5,077 nt of DNA, from contig CAZRQF010000067.1 of assembly GCA_964602275.1 (NCBI GenBank), forward strand, positions 1 to 5,077. The letters are read 5' to 3'. The first letter of the stretch is position 1, and the number at the start of each line of letters is the position of its first letter. Below are positions 1 through 5,077 of this stretch, one piece after another. A program made the position numbers and the translations under genes. The notes under the pieces are model-generated. The model was not told where the DNA came from and did not search any database. It saw only the letters and a program-made list of their open reading frames with translations. The stretch comes from RGIG6291 sp964602275 (GTDB taxonomy: Bacteria > Bacillota > Clostridia > TANB77 > UBA1234).

Positions 1-2
1 TT

Positions 3-17
3 AAAAGTTGCTTTTTT
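3..17. terminator. Possible right half of an intrinsic terminator, cut by the window edge
   Basis: The first bases contain AAAAGTTGC (3-11) followed directly by six T (12-17). This is what the 3' arm and T-tract of a rho-independent terminator look like on the plus strand. The matching GCAACTTTT arm would lie just left of the window, so the hairpin cannot be verified. Read on the minus strand, the same bases give an A-tract followed by GCAACTTTT. A symmetric terminator here could therefore also end the small gene whose stop lies at 67, about 50 bases away. This is inferred from half a structure only. Confidence 0.3.
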
Positions 18-66
18 GTGAGATTTTTTATTGTAATTAGAAAATTCACAAGAATTTAAAATTAAA

Positions 67-246
67 TTATTGAAATAGCAAAAATGTACCTAAATATCCT
101 ATGCAGACAGATATAGAAAAGCAAGAAACGCATACAAAAGTCCACAATATTCTAGAAGTAACTTTCTTTGCCAAAGCTACATTTCTAACAGCAAGAGATA
201 CATTTGCTTTGTTCGGTGTATTAAGTTCGTTTTTAATTTCTTCCAT
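67..246 (-). CDS. Small single-pass membrane protein, 59 residues, unknown function
   Basis: This is a complete short gene. ATG is at 246-244 and TAA at 69-67. A strong ribosome site AAGGAG (260-255) sits 8 bases before the start, and a near-perfect promoter lies at 353-325. The first ~32 residues are polar, with an acidic start (MEEIKNEL) and a basic stretch ending in KKVTSR. Residues ~33-58 form one hydrophobic segment rich in Phe, Val, Ile and Cys (C39, C42, C48), and the protein ends one residue later (Q59). The basic residues before the segment suggest that the N-terminus stays in the cytoplasm, as in a tail-anchored protein. I recognise no family and propose no function. It is divergent from gyrA. 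The evidence that it is real is the promoter, leader, ribosome site and a sensible membrane topology; the doubt is its short length and the lack of any homology check. Confidence 0.75.
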   Translation of the reverse strand: MEEIKNELNTPNKANVSLAVRNVALAKKVTSRILWTFVCVSCFSISVCIGYLGTFLLFQ

Positions 247-254
247 GATAAAAT

Positions 255-260
255 CTCCTT
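255..260 (-). promoter_or_regulatory. Ribosome binding site of the small membrane-protein gene
   Basis: AAGGAG, preceded by two more A, lies 8 bases before the ATG at 246. It is a near-ideal Shine-Dalgarno sequence. It is one of the main reasons to accept the 59-codon frame as a gene. Confidence 0.75.
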
Positions 261-267
261 TTAAGTA

Positions 268-289
268 GTAATGGTTTTGTCCCCATTAC
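268..289 (-). promoter_or_regulatory. Leader hairpin before the small gene's ribosome site
   Basis: A perfect 7-bp inverted repeat (GTAATGG / CCATTAC) encloses an 8-base loop read as GGACAAAA on the minus strand. It lies inside the predicted ~72-base untranslated leader and ends 7 bases before the AAGGAG site. The ribosome site itself is outside the stem. It is not followed by a T-tract, so it is not a terminator. It could stabilise the message, or be bound by a protein, but neither role is shown. A chance palindrome in AT-rich DNA is possible. Confidence 0.4.
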
Positions 290-324
290 AAACATCACTT
301 GTTTTATTTATAACCAACGATTAA

Positions 325-353
325 ATTATAACACGATTTACATAAAAAGTCAA
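325..353 (-). promoter_or_regulatory. Sigma-A-type promoter of the small membrane-protein gene
   Basis: On the minus strand, TTGACT (353-348) and a perfect TATAAT (330-325) are separated by 17 bases. This matches the vegetative consensus at 11 of 12 positions with optimal spacing. Transcription would start near the G at 318, giving a leader of about 72 bases. It is the strongest promoter-like sequence in the window, which suggests that the small gene is well expressed in growing cells. Confidence 0.82.
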
Positions 354-415
354 CAAAAATAAAATGGCAATGCAGGGCTTTTGACGGATTATACCTACAT
401 TTTTCCCGTTTTTCC

Positions 416-444
416 TTGCATTTAAACATTCAGTTTAGTATAAT
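416..444 (+). promoter_or_regulatory. Sigma-A-type promoter of gyrA
   Basis: A perfect TATAAT (439-444) lies 17 bases after TTGCAT (416-421). The -35 box is weak, matching only the TTG of TTGACA. The predicted start is near G451, giving a leader of about 63 bases to the ATG at 514. Just upstream is a T-rich stretch with TTTTTCC repeated at 400-406 and 409-415, which could act as an upstream enhancer. gyrA promoters in several bacteria respond to DNA relaxation; whether this one does cannot be read from the sequence. Confidence 0.65.
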
Positions 445-453
445 TTATATGTA

Positions 454-480
454 TATTTAAGCTAGAAAACGGCTTAAATA
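454..480 (+). promoter_or_regulatory. Perfect 9-bp hairpin at the 5' end of the gyrA leader
   Basis: TATTTAAGC (454-462) and GCTTAAATA (472-480) are exact inverted complements around a 9-base loop (463-471). The hairpin begins about 3 bases after the predicted transcription start at 451 and ends 19 bases before the gyrA ribosome site, which it does not cover. No T-tract follows, so it is not a terminator. It could protect the 5' end of the message from decay. As DNA, it could be a dimeric repressor site just downstream of the promoter. The symmetry is directly visible; the role is inferred. Confidence 0.5.
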
Positions 481-499
481 CTGAAACAAATGAAAGATT

Positions 500-505
500 G
501 GAGAG
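500..505 (+). promoter_or_regulatory. Ribosome binding site that sets the gyrA start at 514
   Basis: GGAGAG lies 8 bases before the ATG at 514. The in-frame ATG at 490 is preceded by A-rich sequence with no Shine-Dalgarno match, and the GGAGAG would lie inside its coding sequence. This favours translation from 514. Confidence 0.75.
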
Positions 506-513
506 AAAATAAA

Positions 514-2946
514 ATGGAAGAAAATGCAAAAAAAGTTATACTCGTTGACATCGAAAAAGAAATGAAAAAATCTTATATCGATTATGCGATGAGTGTTATT
601 GTACAAAGAGCATTACCTGATGTAAGAGATGGACTAAAACCAGTACATAGAAGAATTTTATATTCTATGAATGAATTGGGATTAACACCAGAAAAAACAT
701 TCAGAAAGTCAGCTTATATTGTTGGTGATGTTTTAGGTAAGTACCATCCACATGGAGATGCTTCAGTATATGATGCGTTAGTTAGAATGGCACAAGACTT
801 CTCTCTTAGATACCCGTTAGTTAATGGACATGGTAACTTCGGTAGCGTAGATGGCGATGGTGCAGCTGCCATGAGGTACACAGAAGCAAAAATGCCTAAA
901 ATTTCAACTGAGATGTTGGAAGATATAGATAAAAACACAGTTAACTTCATGCCTAACTATGATGAAAAGTTGCAAGAACCAACTGTGCTTCCTGCAAAAA
1001 TTCCAAACTTACTAGTAAATGGTTCTTCTGGTATTGCGGTTGGTATGGCTACAAATATTCCAGCACATAATTTGACAGAAATAATAAACGCAATTGTTAC
1101 ATTGATAGATAAAGATAATGTAACTGACGAAGAGCTATTAGCCCTTGTAAAAGGTCCTGATTTTCCAACTGGTGGTATAATTGTTGGAAGAGAAGGAATA
1201 AGAAATGCCTACTTAACAGGTAGAGGAAAAATAATTGTTAGAGCTAAAACTGATATAGAAGAGCATGGAAATGGAAGATACAGAATTATCGTTAATGAAT
1301 TGCCATATCAGGTAAACAAAGCAAGACTTATTGAAAATATGGCCGATTTAGTAAAAGACAAGAGAATAGAAGGTATTTCGGATATAAGAGATGAATCAGA
1401 CCGTGATGGTATGAGAATTGTAATCGAATTAAAAAGAGATGCTAACCCAAAAGTTGTATTAAATCAATTATTAAAAAATACACAAATGCAAGACACATTT
1501 GGTGCAATAATGCTTGCACTTGTTAATAATGAGCCAAAAATATTAACACTTCGCCAAATGTTAGAGCATTATATAGCTCATAGAGAAGATGTTATCGTAA
1601 GAAGAACAAAGTTTGACCTAGATAAAGCTTTGGCAAGAGCACATATTTTAGAAGGCTTGAAAATTGCATTAGATTTTATAGATGAAGTAATTGCAATTAT
1701 TAGAGCAGCTTATGATGATGCAGCCGAAAAGTTGATGAAGAGATTTAATCTTTCAGAAATTCAAGCAAATGCTATACTTGAGATGAGATTAAAAACTTTA
1801 TCTGGTTTGCAAAGAGAAAAAATTGACGAAGAATATGCAGCACTTATGAAACAAATTGAAAAATATAGAGAAATATTAGCAAGCGAAAGACTAGTATGTC
1901 AAATAATTAAAGAAGAACTATTAGAAATCAAAGACAAATACGGTGACGAGAGAAGAACACAAATAATTGCAGCTGAGGGTGAAATTGAAGAAGAAGATTT
2001 GATAAAAGAAGAAAATACCGTAATTGCATTAACACATTTCGGATATATAAAGAGAATGCCAATTGATACATATAGATCTCAAAGAAGAGGCGGAAGAGGC
2101 ATTACTGGAATGCAAACAAGAGAAGAAGACTTTGTAGAGCAAATATTTACTTCGTCTACTCATAGTACAATTTTATTCTTCACAAATAAAGGTAAAGTGT
2201 ATAGACTAAAAGGCTATGAAGTACCAGAAGCTGGAAGAACAGCTAAAGGAACTGCTTTGGTTAATTTATTACAGTTAAGCGGAGAAGAAAGAGTAACAGC
2301 GGTTATTCCAATAGAGGCATTTACAGAAGATCAATATTTGTTAATGGCTACTCGTGGTGGTGTAATTAAGAAAACAAAATTAATGGAATACAACAATGTA
2401 AGAAAATCTGGATTACAAGCTATTGCATTAAAAGAGGATGATGATTTAATAGATGTAAGATTAACAGATGGTGAAAGAAACATCGTAATGGTTACTCATG
2501 AAGGTATGTCAATCACATTTGCTGAAAGTGATGTAAGAGTAGTTGGAAGAGTTTCACAAGGCGTAATTGGTATTAAGCTAGATGATGGCGATTATGTTAT
2601 AGGAATGGAACCAATATATAACGAAAAAGCTTGTCTTCTTGCAATTACTGAAAACGGATTTGGAAAGAGAACAGAGCTTGAAGAGTATAGAGTTCAAAAC
2701 AGATCAGGCAAAGGTGTTATAACATACAAAACAACTCCAAAAACAGGAAAAGTAGTTGGTATAAAGATAGTAACAGATGATGATGATGTTATGATTATTA
2801 CAGACACAGGAATTGTTATTAGACTAGAAGTAAAAGAAGTTAGCATACTTGGAAGGTCTACTCAAGGCGTAACGCTTATGAGGTCAAACGATGGTGGAAA
2901 AGTAGTAAGCGTTGCTAAAATAGCAGCAGAAGAAATAGAAGAATAA
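514..2946 (+). CDS. gyrA: DNA gyrase subunit A (type IIA topoisomerase), 810 residues
   Basis: GyrA is the DNA-cleaving and wrapping subunit of gyrase (A2B2), which uses ATP hydrolysed by GyrB to add negative supercoils ahead of forks and transcription. The start at 514 has a good ribosome site; ATG 490 would add eight residues without one. With the 514 start the landmarks fall exactly at E. coli numbering: Lys42 and His45, the quinolone region around 81-91, Arg121 and catalytic Tyr122 in AAMRYTE, and intercalating Ile174 in GSSGIAVGMAT. A coiled-coil-like stretch at ~435-490 precedes the C-terminal domain. That domain opens with the GyrA box QRRGGRG (523-529), the mark that separates gyrase from ParC, and continues as about six repeated strands ending at 810. 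The acidic tail is short. Residues 83-84 are Ala-Ser rather than Ser-Ala. The frame is intact. gyrB is not adjacent. Confidence 0.98.
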   Translation: MEENAKKVILVDIEKEMKKSYIDYAMSVIVQRALPDVRDGLKPVHRRILYSMNELGLTPEKTFRKSAYIVGDVLGKYHPHGDASVYDALVRMAQDFSLRYPLVNGHGNFGSVDGDGAAAMRYTEAKMPKISTEMLEDIDKNTVNFMPNYDEKLQEPTVLPAKIPNLLVNGSSGIAVGMATNIPAHNLTEIINAIVTLIDKDNVTDEELLALVKGPDFPTGGIIVGREGIRNAYLTGRGKIIVRAKTDIEEHGNGRYRIIVNELPYQVNKARLIENMADLVKDKRIEGISDIRDESDRDGMRIVIELKRDANPKVVLNQLLKNTQMQDTFGAIMLALVNNEPKILTLRQMLEHYIAHREDVIVRRTKFDLDKALARAHILEGLKIALDFIDEVIAIIRAAYDDAAEKLMKRFNLSEIQANAILEMRLKTLSGLQREKIDEEYAALMKQIEKYREILASERLVCQIIKEELLEIKDKYGDERRTQIIAAEGEIEEEDLIKEENTVIALTHFGYIKRMPIDTYRSQRRGGRGITGMQTREEDFVEQIFTSSTHSTILFFTNKGKVYRLKGYEVPEAGRTAKGTALVNLLQLSGEERVTAVIPIEAFTEDQYLLMATRGGVIKKTKLMEYNNVRKSGLQAIALKEDDDLIDVRLTDGERNIVMVTHEGMSITFAESDVRVVGRVSQGVIGIKLDDGDYVIGMEPIYNEKACLLAITENGFGKRTELEEYRVQNRSGKGVITYKTTPKTGKVVGIKIVTDDDDVMIITDTGIVIRLEVKEVSILGRSTQGVTLMRSNDGGKVVSVAKIAAEEIEE

Positions 2947-2951
2947 GAATA

Positions 2952-2993
2952 TAAAAAGCCTGCCGATAAAATTAAAAGTCGGCAGGCTTTTTA
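2952..2993. terminator. Strong intrinsic terminator, probably shared by gyrA and the convergent operon
   Basis: A perfect inverted repeat begins five bases after the gyrA stop. TAAAAAGCCTGCCGA (2952-2966) pairs with its complement (2979-2993), giving 15 bp around a 12-base loop. The GC-rich core GCCTGCCGA is flanked by A-tracts on the left and T-tracts on the right. Each strand therefore shows a stem ending in a run of T. On the plus strand it ends gyrA. On the minus strand it lies about 80 bases past the helicase-loader stop and would end that operon. Confidence 0.92.
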
Positions 2994-3043
2994 AAATATT
3001 TTTGATATAAACTAATGTAAGTTTATATATTCTAAAAATATTT
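2994..3043. repeat. AT-rich nested inverted repeat between the converging genes
   Basis: There are two nested pairs of arms. The outer arms AAATATTTTT (2994-3003) and AAAAATATTT (3034-3043) match over 10 bp. The inner arms ATATAAACT (3005-3013) and AGTTTATAT (3020-3028) match over 9 bp around a 6-base loop. One unpaired base on the left and five on the right separate inner from outer. The structure is almost purely A/T, so it would be a weak RNA hairpin but could extrude as DNA under supercoiling. It is not followed by a clear T-tract in either direction. It may help stop transcripts or be a neutral relic; chance is possible given the base composition. Confidence 0.45.
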
Positions 3044-3071
3044 GGAAAAATAGGCTTTATTATAAACATTA

Positions 3072-4061
3072 CTATCTTCTTTTTAATCTTAAATCATCGC
3101 CAAAAAACTTACATATATTAAAGTTTCCGATAATTCTTGATAACATTCTATCGTCGTAATTTTTTGCAAGGTTTTCTAACGATAGATTTGTAGATATTAT
3201 AGTTTTTGTTTTAGGGTTTAATAAGCGTGAATTTATTATTGTAAATAATTCTGAAAATTTTGCTGAAGTAAGATTTTCAGTTCCTAAATCGTCAATAATT
3301 AATAAATTTACATTAAATAGATTGTCGTACAATTCTTTTGAGTTTTCTTTTGAATTGTATTTGTATTCAAAAATACAGTCTAATAAAACAGGTGCTGTCT
3401 GATATAAAACGGTGTAGCCTTTATTTATCAATTCATTTGCAATACAACCTGACAAAAAAGTTTTACCGATGCCAGGAGTGCCGGTAAACAACAAATTTTT
3501 TTGAGTTGCTTCATCAAAGTTATTGATAAAGTCATCGCACAAATTTCTAATTGTTGCCATGTTTTCTCTAGGCGAAAGAGATGTGCCATATTTTTGAATA
3601 TTTGCCTCATCTGAGAATATAGACAAATCAAAAGTTTTAAAATTGTCTTCTCTAAGTCTGTGTAAGTTTGATTTGTTGTAAGCTTCGTTTATAAGCTCTT
3701 GCTTAAAGCAATTACACATTTTTGTGCCACTTGAAGCTATTTCATAGCCAGTATCATTACATTTACTACATGCATATTGTGGAGTTAAAGAAATATTTAT
3801 AGCTTTTAATAGCTCATCTTTTTCTTTTTTTAATATAGACATTTCTTTTTCTAACTTTAAAAGAATTTCTTCTTTATTAGTGTTGTTAGCGATTGTAGCT
3901 TTTGTAGCTTCAATTCCACACTTAGATATTAAAGTGTCAATTTCTTGTAATCTAGGATATTTTGAGTAAGTTTCCTCTTTTAATGCCAAAGCTTTTTTGT
4001 TGGCCAAGTTTCGCTTATATTCATAATTCCTTTCGATTAATTTAAAAACATCAGATTGCAT
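3072..4061 (-). CDS. dnaI: DnaC/DnaI-family replicative helicase loader (AAA+ ATPase), 329 residues
   Basis: This protein would bind the replicative helicase and use ATP to load it onto single-stranded DNA at origins or stalled forks. Residues ~1-95 are helical and charged, with a likely coiled coil at ~60-88. A cysteine cluster follows (C98, C101, C116, C118), as expected for the zinc-bearing N-terminal part of DnaI-type loaders. The AAA+ core has Walker A GTPGIGKT (194-201), Walker B LLIIDDLG (253-260), sensor-1 STN (290-292), and DDRMLSRI (303-310), which carries candidate arginine-finger residues R305 and R309. The length is close to that of B. subtilis DnaI (~311). The IS21-type IstB proteins share this fold, but the cysteine cluster, the neighbour and the absence of a transposase argue against that. 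The start is set by AAGGAA 9 bases upstream. Two stops in tandem (TAG TAA) end the gene. Confidence 0.93.
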   Translation of the reverse strand: MQSDVFKLIERNYEYKRNLANKKALALKEETYSKYPRLQEIDTLISKCGIEATKATIANNTNKEEILLKLEKEMSILKKEKDELLKAINISLTPQYACSKCNDTGYEIASSGTKMCNCFKQELINEAYNKSNLHRLREDNFKTFDLSIFSDEANIQKYGTSLSPRENMATIRNLCDDFINNFDEATQKNLLFTGTPGIGKTFLSGCIANELINKGYTVLYQTAPVLLDCIFEYKYNSKENSKELYDNLFNVNLLIIDDLGTENLTSAKFSELFTIINSRLLNPKTKTIISTNLSLENLAKNYDDRMLSRIIGNFNICKFFGDDLRLKRR

Positions 4062-4069
4062 AAAATAAA

Positions 4070-4079
4070 TTCCTTCCTA
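4070..4079 (-). promoter_or_regulatory. Helicase-loader ribosome site overlapping the upstream stop codon
   Basis: Read on the minus strand, the bases are TAGGAAGGAA. The TAG is the stop codon of the DnaD-family gene, and it runs directly into the Shine-Dalgarno sequence of the helicase loader, whose ATG starts at 4061. Ribosomes ending on the first gene stop right at the site where they can start the second. The arrangement implies one transcript and probable translational coupling. Confidence 0.7.
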
Positions 4080-5045
4080 TATGTTGGCATAAAATTTACT
4101 TAAATCATTATACTGATTTGTGTCGGTGTCTGTATATTTTGGAGTTATTTGCTTTGCGGTGTCCTTAACAGTTTTGTACTTTTCTTTTTGTTCTTTAGAA
4201 TAAGCCTGAATTTCATCAGCAGTTTTTAAATTTCTTTCATGCCAATCAGTAATAATCTTATCTATGTAGTCAAAACTAGGATTAGCTTTAGATGTAGTTC
4301 TTTTAAGTGCAATCTCAATAATCTCAATAGGGTAAGCATAGTCAATTGTCCATTTATCTACATATGCTTCTTCATATTGTGATAGCTTTCGTGTAATTCC
4401 TAGCTTTTTACATATGGTTTTTTTAATTTGATTTGATTTTTCGTATTGTAAATAGTATTTTTCAAGGTCGTTCATATTTTTTATATTATTAGCATGCCAT
4501 GCATCTGCCACGGTATACAAATATTTTTTGTGTAAAGCTTGTCTGTCAAAACAGTACCTGAACAAAGAAATCATTACATCTTCATCAAATTGGTATTTTG
4601 CAAATAAATTATCTATATCAGTATACCATGTAGGCGACATAACGCCTTGGAAAAACACAGAGTTGATTTCGTTAATAGCTTGAGTTCTAAGTACATTTTT
4701 AGAATTAGTATCTAATGCATCTTCAAGCGAAGAGGTTACCTTAGGTTTATATAGTTTGTCGACTTCCATCTTTTTTAAATCATTAAGAATATAAGTATTT
4801 TGCTTTTTTATAATTACATTTTGTTCTTCCCAATACTTAAGACCTAATTCAACCGTTTTAATAGGTAAGCATAATTTTTTTGAAAGATCCAATGGAGAAA
4901 TTTCACTACCGTATTTACATAAAAACAAACAATAAATATAAATCTTTATATAGTCGCCATTTGCCATGCAAAGGTGCTCCGTTATAAACACTTCTGGTAT
5001 ATTTAAATCTGCAAAAAGCATTGATGGATTCTGTTCAAAAATCAT
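4077..5045 (-). CDS. dnaD: DnaD/DnaB-family primosomal replication protein, 322 residues
   Basis: This family binds and remodels DNA during replication initiation in Firmicutes and helps bring in the helicase with its loader. The N-terminus (~15-90) fits a winged-helix DDBH1-type domain: IPEVFITEHL, NGDYIKIYIY, then SPLDLSKKL and the helix after it. After a linker (~90-120) come two stretches that each fit the DnaD C-terminal (DDBH2) fold. The first (~122-198) carries Y175-V179-W183 and the second (~208-283) carries Y260-I264-W268. Both match the family's YxxxIxxxW signature. The tail (~284-322) is polar and looks disordered. DDBH1 plus two DDBH2 copies is the architecture of B. subtilis DnaB, whereas DnaD has one copy. 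The protein is shorter than B. subtilis DnaB (~470). The 15-base gap to the loader gene supports the role. The symbol could equally be dnaB in the Bacillus sense. Confidence 0.9.
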   Translation of the reverse strand: MIFEQNPSMLFADLNIPEVFITEHLCMANGDYIKIYIYCLFLCKYGSEISPLDLSKKLCLPIKTVELGLKYWEEQNVIIKKQNTYILNDLKKMEVDKLYKPKVTSSLEDALDTNSKNVLRTQAINEINSVFFQGVMSPTWYTDIDNLFAKYQFDEDVMISLFRYCFDRQALHKKYLYTVADAWHANNIKNMNDLEKYYLQYEKSNQIKKTICKKLGITRKLSQYEEAYVDKWTIDYAYPIEIIEIALKRTTSKANPSFDYIDKIITDWHERNLKTADEIQAYSKEQKEKYKTVKDTAKQITPKYTDTDTNQYNDLSKFYANI

Positions 5046-5049
5046 TTTT

Positions 5050-5058
5050 CTTCCCCCC
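5050..5058 (-). promoter_or_regulatory. Unusual G-run ribosome site of the DnaD-family gene
   Basis: On the minus strand the start codon is preceded by GGGGGGAAG (5058-5050), then four A. A run of six G stands out in this AT-rich DNA. It can still pair with the CCUCC of 16S rRNA through one G-U pair. No other start nearby has a better site, and the reading MIFEQNPS as the N-terminus gives a normal family length. Confidence 0.55.
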
Positions 5059-5066
5059 GTCTACAA

Positions 5067-5072
5067 ATAATA
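5067..5072 (-). promoter_or_regulatory. Possible -10 box of the DnaD-helicase loader operon
   Basis: TATTAT (5072-5067 on the minus strand) lies about 21 bases before the start codon and matches the -10 consensus at five of six positions. It would put the transcript start near 5060 with a very short leader. The -35 region lies outside the window, so this remains a guess. The gene could instead be read through from an upstream neighbour. Confidence 0.25.
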
Positions 5073-5077
5073 TCGTT

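Noticed and set aside
16..56. Inverted repeat TTGTGA / TCACAA after the small gene
   Set aside because: Only 6 bp with a long, mismatched interior and no T-tract on either strand; too weak to call a terminator.
364..384. Six-codon plus-strand frame upstream of gyrA (ATG at 364, TGA at 382-384)
   Set aside because: It lies upstream of the predicted gyrA promoter, so it would not be in the message, and it has no ribosome site.
381..409. TTGACG as an alternative -35 box for gyrA
   Set aside because: No -10-like hexamer lies 16-18 bases downstream (about 403-410 is C-rich). The nearby TATACC is only three bases away.
247..513. Origin-like DnaA box cluster in the gyrA upstream region
   Set aside because: I searched by eye for TTATNCACA and its complement and found no convincing copy, only partial matches such as TCCACA within the small gene.
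714..950. 78-codon minus-strand frame inside gyrA
   Set aside because: It lies wholly opposite the conserved quinolone region and active-site part of gyrA, has no promoter or ribosome site that I can see, and reads as a shadow of that gene.
2884..3069. 61-codon minus-strand frame rich in Phe, Ile and Tyr, across the end of gyrA
   Set aside because: It runs through the strong terminator hairpin and the last codons of gyrA. Its hydrophobic look follows from A/T-rich spacer DNA, and its ribosome site is weak.
3428..3631. 67-codon frame opposite or within the helicase-loader gene
   Set aside because: It overlaps the AAA+ core of a clearly real gene, has no family features, and is explained as an alternative frame.
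3072..5045. IS21-type transposon reading (IstA-IstB pair), prompted by the IstB-like ATPase
   Set aside because: The partner gene has DnaD-family signatures rather than an integrase catalytic core, there are no terminal inverted repeats, and the ATPase carries the loader-type cysteine cluster.

Overview
The window is an AT-rich, compactly organised stretch of bacterial chromosome. Purine-rich Shine-Dalgarno sites, canonical sigma-A-type promoters, a DnaD-domain protein next to a DnaC/DnaI-type helicase loader, and the character of the GyrA protein all point to a low-GC Gram-positive organism of the Firmicutes, most probably a Clostridia-type lineage. I cannot name a genus. Nothing resembles a phage, plasmid, transposon, CRISPR array or other mobile system.

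Layout, left to right. Positions 1-66 hold what looks like the right half of a terminator cut by the window edge. At 67-246 on the minus strand is a small, unrecognised gene for a 59-residue protein with one membrane segment. It has its own near-consensus promoter and a leader hairpin. It is divergent from gyrA (514-2946, plus strand), the DNA gyrase A subunit. The 267-base region between the two start codons holds both promoters and two leader hairpins. gyrA ends at a strong intrinsic terminator (2952-2993) that is symmetric enough to work on both strands. Next to it is an AT-rich nested inverted repeat. On the minus strand, reading toward gyrA, is a two-gene operon: a DnaD/DnaB-type primosomal protein (4077-5045), then a DnaC/DnaI-type AAA+ helicase loader (3072-4061). 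They are separated by 15 bases, and the stop codon of the first runs into the ribosome site of the second.

Functionally the window concerns DNA replication. The DnaD-like protein and the helicase loader would act together to place the replicative helicase on DNA during initiation or restart. Gyrase removes the positive supercoils that the moving fork creates. The two transcription units converge and probably share a terminator. gyrB is not next to gyrA here, unlike in many Firmicutes.

I see no clear sign of an undescribed multi-gene system. The points most worth a second look are the small membrane-protein gene, the 9-bp hairpin at the predicted 5' end of the gyrA message, the natural Ala83-Ser84 pair in the gyrase quinolone region, and the DnaB-like domain duplication in the DnaD-family protein.
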